Of a DNA stretch of 64,000 bases, positions 4,737 to 13,417 are shown in pieces. Numbering within the stretch: position 1 is the stretch's first letter; every line of letters begins with the position of its first letter. A program made the position numbers and the translations under genes. The notes beneath the pieces were generated by a model. That model saw nothing but the letters and a program-made list of their open reading frames with translations. It did no database searches and was not told where the DNA came from. Source of the stretch: Xylanibacter ruminicola Ga6B6 (GTDB lineage: Bacteria; Bacteroidota; Bacteroidia; Bacteroidales; Bacteroidaceae); the NCBI RefSeq assembly GCF_000687715.1, contig NZ_JHXD01000008.1, positions 1 to 64,000 of the forward strand, written 5' to 3'.

Positions 4737-7004
4737 ATGAGCACACACATTATTTATTTAAAGGACGGGGTGAAAATGATGCGCCCCGTAACCACCCGCG
4801 CAGAGTATATGGCCCTGCGCGGCAGTAACGAACAGCAGCAACTGATGGCCGCCATCCGCAGCGGCAACGAGACGTTGAAGCACCGGCTGGTGCAGATGAA
4901 CTACAGTTGCCTGCCCAATGCCGACGGCACACTGCGCGGCAGCACCCGTATGAGCAATACCGTGGGCATGGATATCGACCACCTTAAGGTCGAAGAGATG
5001 CCCGCCGTTCGCGATCGCATCCTGGCCAAGAAGGATGAGCTGGGACTAGGGATGCTTGAGGAGAGTGCCCGCGGCTGCGGCTACCACCTGGTGTTTACCC
5101 GACGGCCACACATGTCGCAGGTAGAGAATCTGCAGTGGGCCGCCCAGCTGCTAGGCGTGGACTACGATGCCCAGGCCAAGGACATCACCCGCGTGTTCTT
5201 TACCACCGGCACCCAGCAGCTGATTTATCTGGATGATAGCATCTTCTCCTCGGAAGAGGTTTTAGGCACGGATGACACGGCCTTTTTAAAAAAGGACACG
5301 GCTGTTATCAATGAAAAAGAGCAGTGTCTCTCTAAAAGAGAGCCGTGTCGCTCGGCTTTGCCGCTTGGCTCGTCCAAGAATCCGTGCCAAGAAAAAAACT
5401 ACAACGGCATGGCTTACAGCGATATCATTGCCAAGTACTGGGAGCTGTTTAATGGTGGCAAGCTGCCGGTGGTGGGCGACAGGAACGCACTCACCTTCGA
5501 GCTGGCCGTAACCCTGCGCTGCATCTGCGGCTACAGTCTGGAGGGCCTGCAAGCCATCGTGCCCAACTACTGGGCTGCACCCGATGGCACCTGCACCGAT
5601 GCCGACCGCAGCGAATACCTGCACACCCTGGAAAACGCACTCAAGGAGCCCCGTCGCGGCATGCCCCTGCGCCTAAAGCAGGTGTTGCAAGCACTCAAGG
5701 AGCAGCAAGGTGTAAAGGCCTGTGGGGGTACCGTAAGCACGCCCCCACCCCTGCCCAAGCGTTTGCCGCCGCTGATAAAACTGCTAACCCGCAACGTGCC
5801 GTGGTACTACAAGCCCGCCGTGGCCAGCGCCGTGTTTCCCGCACTGGGCGCCCACCTGCACGGCGTGCAGTTCCGCTACTGGGACAACGTAGATCACGAG
5901 GCCACGTTTATGAACCTGCTGGTAGGCCGACAGAGCGTGGGCAAGGGCTCGATCAAAAAGCCCATCGAGTTTATTATGGAGGACATACGCCAACGCGACC
6001 TGTACAGCCGCCAGCGCGAGGCCGAGTGGAAACAGAAGAACCCCACGGGCAAGCAGAAGAAGGACCCGCGCCCCGCCGACATCTGCATTCAGATGCTGAT
6101 AGACAACCTGACCGATGCCGTGTTTAACCAGCGCGTGGTTGATGCCCACAACAACGGCAAGCGCTTTATCTACACCATTGTAGATGAGGTAGAGGCACTG
6201 AAGAAGGTAACATCGAGCCACAAGGCCGACGAGGTGGGATTGCTGATACGCAAGGCTTTCGACAACTCGATGGCCGGTCAGGAGCGCGTAGGTGCCGACA
6301 GCGTATCGGGCATAGCGCCGCTGCGCTGGAACTTCAACGCCAGCACCACCCCGCCCAACGCGCGCAAGTTCTTTTATAAGATGGTGAACGATGGCACGGT
6401 GAGCCGACTGGACGTGGCCACCATCATCCGCCCTACCGACGATGACGACGAGGCACCCGTCTTAGGGATTTACGACGACCAGTTTGCCGCCGAACTGAAG
6501 CCCTACATCGACCGTCTGGATGCTGCCAACGGACTCATCGAATGCCCACAGGCCCGACGGCTGGCCCTTGACCTGAAGCAGGAGAATGCCGACACCGCCC
6601 GCTTGTACGAGAGCGAGGCCTACCGCGTGCTCTCGTATCGCGCCAACGTGATAGCCTGGCTTAAGGGTATGGTGCTGTATGTGGCCCATGGCTACCGGTG
6701 GGACAAGACCATAGCCGACTTTGTGCGCTGGAGCGAGCAGTACAACCTGTGGTGCAAGATGCTGTACTTTGGAACCCAGCTTGAGAAGGAGCTGAGCGAT
6801 GAGCAGGAAATGCAGCGCCACTCCGGTCCGCAGAACCTGCTGGAGCTGCTGCCCGATGAGTTTACTCGCGAGCAGTATCTGCAGATGCGCCAGCAAGCCG
6901 GCCGCCCCGGCCCCGGCGACAGCACCCTACGCACCTGGCAAACCCGCGGCCACATCGCGTTAGACGAAACCAGCGGGCGATACGTTAAAATTAACAAGCA
7001 ATAA
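4737..7004 (+). CDS. BT4734-like AEP primase / DUF3987 helicase carrying an in-frame palindromic insert
   Basis: 755 residues. The N-terminal BT4734/VirE_N-type domain (about 5-170) has M78-D-I-D81 and GCGYHLVFTRR, as in archaeo-eukaryotic primases. About 222-305 is a helical PriCT-like segment. From about 350 there is a DUF3987 ATPase with GRQSVGKGS (397-405, P-loop) and FIYTIVDEVE (477-486, Walker B). It is likely a primase-helicase for an element's replication. Residues 177-217, between primase and PriCT-like parts, come from the same palindromic element found in the Rha gene, here with 10 additional codons. It starts 2 nt after the lysozyme stop. Confidence 0.8.
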   Translation: MSTHIIYLKDGVKMMRPVTTRAEYMALRGSNEQQQLMAAIRSGNETLKHRLVQMNYSCLPNADGTLRGSTRMSNTVGMDIDHLKVEEMPAVRDRILAKKDELGLGMLEESARGCGYHLVFTRRPHMSQVENLQWAAQLLGVDYDAQAKDITRVFFTTGTQQLIYLDDSIFSSEEVLGTDDTAFLKKDTAVINEKEQCLSKREPCRSALPLGSSKNPCQEKNYNGMAYSDIIAKYWELFNGGKLPVVGDRNALTFELAVTLRCICGYSLEGLQAIVPNYWAAPDGTCTDADRSEYLHTLENALKEPRRGMPLRLKQVLQALKEQQGVKACGGTVSTPPPLPKRLPPLIKLLTRNVPWYYKPAVASAVFPALGAHLHGVQFRYWDNVDHEATFMNLLVGRQSVGKGSIKKPIEFIMEDIRQRDLYSRQREAEWKQKNPTGKQKKDPRPADICIQMLIDNLTDAVFNQRVVDAHNNGKRFIYTIVDEVEALKKVTSSHKADEVGLLIRKAFDNSMAGQERVGADSVSGIAPLRWNFNASTTPPNARKFFYKMVNDGTVSRLDVATIIRPTDDDDEAPVLGIYDDQFAAELKPYIDRLDAANGLIECPQARRLALDLKQENADTARLYESEAYRVLSYRANVIAWLKGMVLYVAHGYRWDKTIADFVRWSEQYNLWCKMLYFGTQLEKELSDEQEMQRHSGPQNLLELLPDEFTREQYLQMRQQAGRPGPGDSTLRTWQTRGHIALDETSGRYVKINKQ
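5265..5388 (+). repeat. In-frame palindromic element, copy 2
   Basis: Same element as 3789-3882, with its first 84 bp identical. Before the closing AATCCGTGCC it has 30 additional bp (5349-5378), equal to ten codons, so the host reading frame stays open. Confidence 0.9.
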
Positions 7005-7006
7005 TT

Positions 7007-7375
7007 ATGGAACACATTGATAACACACAAGAAACCTTTGTGGCACTGTGGCGCCTGCTGCGCCGCACACGCCGTTACTGCCGATTGCACTGCAAGCGCT
7101 TTTGCATTCGGCGCGTATTGCAACTATGGTTTGGTGGCGAGGCCACCCCCGAGTTTATCTGGCAAGTATGCCACCTTTGCAGTCAGGCAGGATGGGACCA
7201 GCTCCCACCGCCTGGCCTCTACCCGCGCCCCCATCGCGAGCTGCTGCGAGCCATCGTGGCCGTACGCACAGGCATCAGCTACTACCAGATAGACCTGCGC
7301 GCCCTCGACACCGCCTACACCATCGCCTACCCCAAAAGCACACCCCTGAATGTGAACAAAAAGAAGAAATCTTAA
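7007..7375 (+). CDS. Uncharacterised basic, Cys/Trp-containing protein
   Basis: 122 residues, not recognised. The N-terminal half is Arg/Cys-rich (LLRRTRRYCRLHCKRF); mid-protein there is WQVCHLCSQAGWDQL; the C-terminus is Lys-rich. No signal peptide or membrane helix is seen. It starts 2 nt after the primase-helicase stop, so it is translationally linked to it and is probably part of the same replication or phage-like module. The four cysteines could bind metal, but the spacing fits no motif I know. Confidence 0.55.
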   Translation: MEHIDNTQETFVALWRLLRRTRRYCRLHCKRFCIRRVLQLWFGGEATPEFIWQVCHLCSQAGWDQLPPPGLYPRPHRELLRAIVAVRTGISYYQIDLRALDTAYTIAYPKSTPLNVNKKKKS

Positions 7376-7380
7376 CAAAG

Positions 7381-7695
7381 TGCATATTTTGTGCATAACA
7401 ATTTAACATCAAAATCAACCATCCGCATTACAAAGTGTAAGTTAACCACTTATTTGTGCTTTCACATTGATTTGAGTCAAGTAACACTCGTTAACAGTTA
7501 AAATATGTTATAGAATACCCCCTTTTTAATAAAATTATTTGTTTATTTAGAGATTATACACTATTTTTGCAACCCGTAAGTGGCAAAAAAGTGCGAAATT
7601 AATAGTTTTTGCATAAAAAACCAACTGCAGTGTAAGTAGAGAGAGATAGAATTTAAAGTTATAAACATTATTAATTAACAAAAAAGAGAGAATTT
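7381..7695 (+). promoter_or_regulatory. Upstream region of SusC locus 1, paralogous to that of locus 2
   Basis: Begins TGCATATTTTGTGCATAACA, identical to 17591 onward for 26 nt and then nearly identical to ATCAAAAT. Further shared blocks are TACAAARTGTAAGTTAA and a segment around AAAATATGTTA and ATAAAATTATTTG. A -7 box, TATTTTTG, lies at 7562-7569, leaving a leader of ~125 nt before SusC. The conserved blocks upstream of the -7 box are probably activator sites. Confidence 0.65.
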
Positions 7696-10600
7696 ATGAA
7701 ACAAAGACTAACGTTGTTTTTCGTCAGCTTGTTCCTGTTTGTAGGCACAGCGCTGGCACAGACAAAAGTTACTGGTACAGTACTCTCACAGGAAGACGGA
7801 CAGCCCATCATCGGTGCTGCCGTTAAAGTGGTTGGTACCAGCACTGGTATGTTGACCGACGTGAATGGTCGATTCACCGTAGCCCTGCCTGCAGGCAAGG
7901 ATCAGCTGGAGATCAGCTACCTGGGCTTCGAAAGCAAGACCGTTAAGGCTAAGCCTGGTATGCGCGTATTCCTGAAGACCGACGCTCAGGTGGTTGACGA
8001 GGTTGTAGTTGTAGCTTATGGTACATCTAAGAAATCTTCGTTCACTGGTTCGGCTCAGAACGTAAATAGCGAGAAGCTGGAGCTTCGTCCTATTACAAAC
8101 GTAACTAAGGGTCTTGAGGGTAACGTATCAGGTGTACAGATGACATCTGCATCTGGTCAGCCTGGTTCTGATCCCAGCATCCGCATCCGTGGTTTCGGTT
8201 CAATCAACGCCAGCTCAAGCCCTCTCTACGTAGTAGATGGTATTCCTTACGATGGTGCACTGAGCTCGCTGAACCCCGCCGATATCGAGAGCATGACCGT
8301 ACTGAAGGATGCATCTGCCGGTGCTCTGTATGGTGCTCGTGGTGCCAACGGTGTTATCATGATTACTACCAAGAAGGGTAAGGAAGGTAAGGCACAGGTA
8401 ACATGGCGTTCAACCGCTGGTTGGTCGAGCCGTGCGCTGCCACGCTACAGCCTGGTAAACCAGAAGGACTTTGTACAGCTCACTTACGAGGGACTGCGTA
8501 ACGAGGCCATCTTCAGCAACGGTATGAGCTGGGATGAAGGTGAGGCTTATGCTCGCAGCCAGATGAGCGCTAACCTTGGTGGTGAGGCTTACAACCCATT
8601 CAAGAACTACACATGGGATCAGATCATCGATCCTTCTACAGGTCAGGTTCGTACCGACGCTCAGGCTGCTTGGAACGAGGACTGGCTCGACGCTGTAAAG
8701 CGTAACAGCGCTTTCCGTCATGAGCACCAGTTCAACGTTAACGGTGGTACCGAGAAGACCAAGTACATGATGTCGCTCGGTTACCTGAACGAGGAAGGTC
8801 TGCTGAAGACTACTGCCTTCCAGCGTTACAACGCTCGTGTAAATGTTGACTCTAAGATTACAGATTGGTTCTCAGCTAACTTGAACACCAGCCTGACTCA
8901 CTCTATTTCGAACTTCAGCGACTACGATGGTACATCTACTTCTAACGTATGGTACTCAGCTCAGTTCGTATCTCCTCTGTTCCCAATGTATGTTAAGGAC
9001 CTGAACGGTAACAACGTACTGGATGAGAACGGTAACCCACAGCTCGACTACGGTGACAACGCTACCAAGCGTCCCGGTTCATACAACGACTTCAACCCAC
9101 TGGGTGGACTTGTTGACGATAAGGCCGAGAACAAGCGCGACGCTGCCGGTGTACGTGCAGGTATCGTTCTGGGTACTGATGATGCTAAGGCCGGTTGGCT
9201 GCAGGGCTTGAAGCTCGCTGTTAACTTCGGTCTCGACTACAACAGCCGCTACCGCATGCGCTACATGAACATGCACCACGGTAACCAGGCTACTGCCGGC
9301 GGTTTGCTGCAGAAGTACAACTACCGCACTCAGAGCTACACATTCAACCAGCTGCTTACCTGGAACCGCTCGTTCGGCAAGCACAATGTTGACTTGATGG
9401 CTGGTCACGAGTTCTACGCTTACAAGATGGAGTACCTCACAGCTGGTAAGACCAACCTGGTTGAGGGTATCTACGAGCTGGCTCCTGCTGCTAACATGTA
9501 CGAGGCCGACTCTTACACTGACAACTACCGCATTAACTCATTCCTGAGCCGTGCTAACTATAACTACGACGATAAGTACTACTTCTCAGCTTCACTGCGT
9601 GCTGATGCTTCATCACGTTTCTTCAAGGAGAACTGGACTGGTACATTCTGGTCGTTAGGTGCTAACTGGCGCGTATCTAAGGAGCAGTTCATGAAGGATA
9701 TCACATGGGTTGACAACCTCTCATTCAAGGTATCTTACGGTGAGCAGGGTAACGACGATATCCTGAACTCAAGCGGTAGCTCAAACTACTACCTGTGGCA
9801 GGCTCTGTACGCTCTGGGATGGAACAACGGTAACAACATCGGTGCTGTAGTTTCTACTCTGGAGACCAAGGACCTCTCTTGGGAGAAGAACAAGAACTTC
9901 AACATCGGTTTGGAGGGTGCTCTGTTCGGTAACCTGGTTCGCTTCAGCGTTGAGTACTATAACAAGAAGACCACCGACATGCTGCTGGAGTACCCAATGG
10001 CTCTGTCAACCGGTTTCTCTGGTTACAATGCTAACGTAGGTGACATGCGCAACACCGGTCTCGAGGCCGAGTTGACCGTTTCTCCTTTCCGTCGTGGCGA
10101 CTTCCGTTGGGACATCACTCTGATGGGTTCTACCGTCAGCAACAAGATCCTGAAGCTTACCGAGGAGAGCCCCGAGATTGTTAGCGGTGCACGCGTTTAC
10201 AAGGAGGGTCTGCCCATCCGTACCTACTACGTATCAAAGAGCGCCGGTGTTGATCCTGCTACAGGTGCACAGCTGTACTGGGCATACGAGAAGGACGAGG
10301 AAGGCAACATGAAGCCTGGTACCGAGTACATCACTTCTGACTACAGCGTTGCTAACGCTTGTAAGTACTACCTGGGCAGCCGCATCCCCGATCTGTATGG
10401 TAGCCTTTCTACCAACCTGAGCTATAAGGGTATCGACCTGTCAGTTCTTACAACCTACTCTATCGGTGGTAAGATTTACGAGAACCTGTACAGCGGAGCC
10501 ATGAACATTGCTTACGCTACCGACACATGGCACACCAACTCACTGCGCCGCTGGCAGAAGCCCGGCGACATTACCGACGTTCCTCGTATCGAGATCAACG

Positions 10601-10863
10601 GTAAGCGTGCTTCTTATCTGGATCGCTACCTTGTTGATGCTTCTTACTTCGCTATCAAGAATATCACACTGGGTTACACTCTGCCAAAGGCTTGGATGAC
10701 AAAGGCTGGTTTGAGCAACGTTCGCGTATTCGCATCGGTTGACAACCTCGCACTCTTCACACACCTGGAGGGTATGGATCCTCAGTACAACTTCTCTGGT
10801 AGTACCGACTATTCTTACGTACCTAACAAGACTTGGACAGTAGGTTTCGAAGTTAAATTCTAA
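7696..10863 (+). CDS. SusC/RagA family TonB-linked outer membrane protein, locus 1
   Basis: 1055 residues, family-typical length. It has a signal peptide (1-22, ending TALAQ), a carboxypeptidase-regulatory-like beta domain (about 24-100), a TonB-box-like EVVVVAYGT (about 102-110), then the plug with SIRIRGFGS and LYVVDGIPYDG, followed by KDASAGALYGARGANGVIMI. The rest is a beta-barrel ending in an aromatic-rich strand with terminal Phe. Such proteins import oligosaccharides or peptides across the outer membrane, powered by TonB, with SusD as lid. Signal peptide and first domain are nearly the same as in the second SusC (17871). The substrate cannot be told; no glycosidase lies in the locus. 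Confidence 0.92.
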   Translation: MKQRLTLFFVSLFLFVGTALAQTKVTGTVLSQEDGQPIIGAAVKVVGTSTGMLTDVNGRFTVALPAGKDQLEISYLGFESKTVKAKPGMRVFLKTDAQVVDEVVVVAYGTSKKSSFTGSAQNVNSEKLELRPITNVTKGLEGNVSGVQMTSASGQPGSDPSIRIRGFGSINASSSPLYVVDGIPYDGALSSLNPADIESMTVLKDASAGALYGARGANGVIMITTKKGKEGKAQVTWRSTAGWSSRALPRYSLVNQKDFVQLTYEGLRNEAIFSNGMSWDEGEAYARSQMSANLGGEAYNPFKNYTWDQIIDPSTGQVRTDAQAAWNEDWLDAVKRNSAFRHEHQFNVNGGTEKTKYMMSLGYLNEEGLLKTTAFQRYNARVNVDSKITDWFSANLNTSLTHSISNFSDYDGTSTSNVWYSAQFVSPLFPMYVKDLNGNNVLDENGNPQLDYGDNATKRPGSYNDFNPLGGLVDDKAENKRDAAGVRAGIVLGTDDAKAGWLQGLKLAVNFGLDYNSRYRMRYMNMHHGNQATAGGLLQKYNYRTQSYTFNQLLTWNRSFGKHNVDLMAGHEFYAYKMEYLTAGKTNLVEGIYELAPAANMYEADSYTDNYRINSFLSRANYNYDDKYYFSASLRADASSRFFKENWTGTFWSLGANWRVSKEQFMKDITWVDNLSFKVSYGEQGNDDILNSSGSSNYYLWQALYALGWNNGNNIGAVVSTLETKDLSWEKNKNFNIGLEGALFGNLVRFSVEYYNKKTTDMLLEYPMALSTGFSGYNANVGDMRNTGLEAELTVSPFRRGDFRWDITLMGSTVSNKILKLTEESPEIVSGARVYKEGLPIRTYYVSKSAGVDPATGAQLYWAYEKDEEGNMKPGTEYITSDYSVANACKYYLGSRIPDLYGSLSTNLSYKGIDLSVLTTYSIGGKIYENLYSGAMNIAYATDTWHTNSLRRWQKPGDITDVPRIEINGKRASYLDRYLVDASYFAIKNITLGYTLPKAWMTKAGLSNVRVFASVDNLALFTHLEGMDPQYNFSGSTDYSYVPNKTWTVGFEVKF

Positions 10864-10904
10864 TCAAACATCGATTACGAACAAATATATAAATGATTGA
10901 AGAT

Positions 10905-12449
10905 ATGAAAAAGATATTCAAATATACATTCGCTGGACTGCTGGCTGGAAGCATGGTCTTGACGACCTCTTGTTCAGAAGAGCGCATCGAGACATCACCC
11001 ACACAGTCTATGTCGGGTCAGGGCCTGCTGGCTAACGGTAACGCAGCTCTCGTGGCCCTGAACGGTATCTACCGTGAGATGTACACTGCCGGTTGGTCAA
11101 CCAGCGGTAACACTCACCAGTGCTTTGGTATCACAGCCTACAACCTGGGTGCCGAGGTAATGGGTGAAGACCACATCATGGGTGCTTCGGGTTCAGGTTG
11201 GTTCTGGTACGACGCACTTTACAACGTAAAACAGCGTTATGCATCAAGCTCATGGCGTAGCTACGACCTGTGGTACGCTTACTACAACTGGATTGCAAAC
11301 GCCAACTATATCATCGCTGCCGAGGAGACCATGGGCGGTACATCTGCCGAGGTTAACTACGCTATCGGTCAGGCTTATGCCATCCGTGCTTACAGCTACT
11401 TCATGCTGTCGCAGTGGTTCGCTCGCACCCTGAAGGGTCACGAGAGCGAGAAGTGTGTACCTATCTACACTGAGCCAACAACTCCTGAGACAACTGGTCA
11501 GCCACGTGCTACCAACGCCGAGGTTTACGCTCAGATCGACAGCGATATCAAGAAGGCTGTTGAGTTGCTGAAGGGCACCGAGCAGCAGAATAAATCTCAC
11601 ATCGGCTATGCTGTTGCTCTGGGTATCCAGGCACGTATCGCCTTGGTTGAGAACGACTGGCAGACAGCTTACACCGCTGCCGAGGCTGCTATTTCAGCCA
11701 GCGGTTGCAAAATTCTGGATGCTAAGAGCGCTGCTGGTATGAACGATGCAGGTGCAGCCGACGTTATGTGGGGTGCAGGCATCATCGCCGACCAGGTTGG
11801 TATGTACGCCAGCTTCTTCTCACACATGGACTTCGAGGCTGGTAAGTACGGTCAGTCTGCTCCTAAGTGCATTAACAAGGAGCTCTATGCTAAGATGAAT
11901 CCTACCGACGGCCGCCGCGACTGGTGGGTAAGCGGTAAGACCAGCGCCGGACTGCTGCAGGAGAAGTTCAAGTTCACCGATGTTGCAACATGGATGGGCG
12001 ACTATATCTTCATGCGTGTTGAGGAGATGTATCTGACTGCTGCCGAGGCTGCTTGCCGTTTGGGTCAGGAAGATCAGGCACGTACTATCCTTAAAACCTT
12101 CATGTCATACCGCGATACCGACTACACTTGCGATAAGACCGGTACTGCTCTGGGTGCTACATCAGCTACTGCCGACGAGACAGGTTCACTGCTCGAGGAG
12201 ATCCTGATTCAGCGTCGTATCGAGCTTTGGGGTGAGGATGGCCGTATGTTCACTCTGAAGCGCCTGAAGCAGGGCTTCCGCCGTACTGCTGCTCAGGGCT
12301 GGCCTTCAGCAGCTCTGCTCTCTACTCGTCCTACCGACGATCCTGAGGCATTCATGAACGTGCTCACTATCCCACAGGCCGAGTTCGATGGAAATGTAAA
12401 CATGACTCTCGAGGCCGATCAGAACCCAGAAGACGACTATAAGAAGTAA
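10905..12449 (+). CDS. SusD/RagB family surface lipoprotein, locus 1
   Basis: About 514 residues from the second ATG (MKKIFKYTFAGLLAG), chosen over 10893 because it begins a clean signal peptide. The lipobox LTTSC gives a lipidated Cys. TPR-like helices with AIRAYSYFMLSQWF and the C-terminal RRIELWGEDGRMF are SusD hallmarks. It captures ligand on the cell surface and caps the SusC barrel. It follows SusC closely and precedes a third surface lipoprotein. Confidence 0.92.
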   Translation: MKKIFKYTFAGLLAGSMVLTTSCSEERIETSPTQSMSGQGLLANGNAALVALNGIYREMYTAGWSTSGNTHQCFGITAYNLGAEVMGEDHIMGASGSGWFWYDALYNVKQRYASSSWRSYDLWYAYYNWIANANYIIAAEETMGGTSAEVNYAIGQAYAIRAYSYFMLSQWFARTLKGHESEKCVPIYTEPTTPETTGQPRATNAEVYAQIDSDIKKAVELLKGTEQQNKSHIGYAVALGIQARIALVENDWQTAYTAAEAAISASGCKILDAKSAAGMNDAGAADVMWGAGIIADQVGMYASFFSHMDFEAGKYGQSAPKCINKELYAKMNPTDGRRDWWVSGKTSAGLLQEKFKFTDVATWMGDYIFMRVEEMYLTAAEAACRLGQEDQARTILKTFMSYRDTDYTCDKTGTALGATSATADETGSLLEEILIQRRIELWGEDGRMFTLKRLKQGFRRTAAQGWPSAALLSTRPTDDPEAFMNVLTIPQAEFDGNVNMTLEADQNPEDDYKK

Positions 12450-12473
12450 GTAACCCTCTAAAAAGTAATAATT

Positions 12474-13337
12474 ATGAGAATTAGCAAGAAAATATTCGGA
12501 ATGGCAATTGTAGCCGCCGCCCTGTTCACTTCTTGTAACAAGGACGTAGAGGGTGCTATCTACAACGGTCAGAATAACGCAGGCGTATCATTCACTGCTG
12601 CTACACTCGCAGCTGTTGAGGTGCCTGCATCAAATCCCGTATTTGAAGTAGAAATCGTACGTGGCAATACAGCTGCCGCTGCCACTGGTAGCGTAACAGC
12701 CAGTCTGAAGGCAGGTAGCACCGTTATTGGTGGTGTAACCGTATCAGACTTCAACTTTGCCGCTGGTGAGAACGCAACTACCGTTAAGGTTAACATCGAT
12801 CCTCTGGAGGTTGGTGTTCAGGGTACTCTCACACTGGCACTTAGCGATGCCGACGCATCAATCGGTGCTGTAAAGACCGCTACAATCAAGGTTTCAAAGG
12901 CTTACGAGTGGGTATCACTCGGTAAGGCAACATTTGTTGACGCCTTTGTTGGGGCAACAGGTAATCCAGAGGTATTAAAAGCCGATGGCTTTGAGCGTTA
13001 TCGCGTAATGGCTCCTTACGAGGAGTGGCGTGTAAGCCCAGAGGCTCAGGCCGACTCATGGACTGCCGCTTCGTCAGCTCCATTCATCGAGTTGTGGGTT
13101 GAGGACGGCCTCGTTTACTTCGATACCTTCTTCGTAGGTCTGAACTACGATGGCGATAAGAGCCAGCCTATCTTGGCTCACCATGCATCTGACTTCATGG
13201 ATGGCGTAAGTAACTTCAAGTTCAGCAAGTTCCTGGATGCAAAGACCATTCAGTTGGCTCCTTACTACTACATCGATGGACTGGGCGGTTGGAACTACAC
13301 TCAGAAGAACGGAATCATTACTATCACGCTGCCCTAA
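12474..13337 (+). CDS. Surface lipoprotein of SusCD locus 1
   Basis: 287 residues. The signal peptide has lipobox LFTSC. About residues 35-140 look like a beta-sandwich of Calx-beta type (VEVPASNPVFEVEIVRG ... TATIKVSK). The C-terminal half is rich in aromatic residues and Asp, with no known family signature. It lies 24 nt after SusD and before a strong terminator, so it is probably the third member of the transporter operon, in the position where surface glycan- or peptide-binding proteins usually sit. The binding role is inferred from position. Confidence 0.75.
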   Translation: MRISKKIFGMAIVAAALFTSCNKDVEGAIYNGQNNAGVSFTAATLAAVEVPASNPVFEVEIVRGNTAAAATGSVTASLKAGSTVIGGVTVSDFNFAAGENATTVKVNIDPLEVGVQGTLTLALSDADASIGAVKTATIKVSKAYEWVSLGKATFVDAFVGATGNPEVLKADGFERYRVMAPYEEWRVSPEAQADSWTAASSAPFIELWVEDGLVYFDTFFVGLNYDGDKSQPILAHHASDFMDGVSNFKFSKFLDAKTIQLAPYYYIDGLGGWNYTQKNGIITITLP

Positions 13338-13355
13338 CAGCATGAAATAATATCA

Positions 13356-13397
13356 AGATGCCGGACACGGGTAATCCTTGCCCGGCATCTTTTTTTA
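13356..13397 (+). terminator. Terminator of SusCD operon 1
   Basis: AGATGCCGG / CCGGCATCT stem with a partly paired inner region, then a run of seven T. Confidence 0.85.
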
Positions 13398-13417
13398 TTG
13401 CCAATATTAATCAAGTA

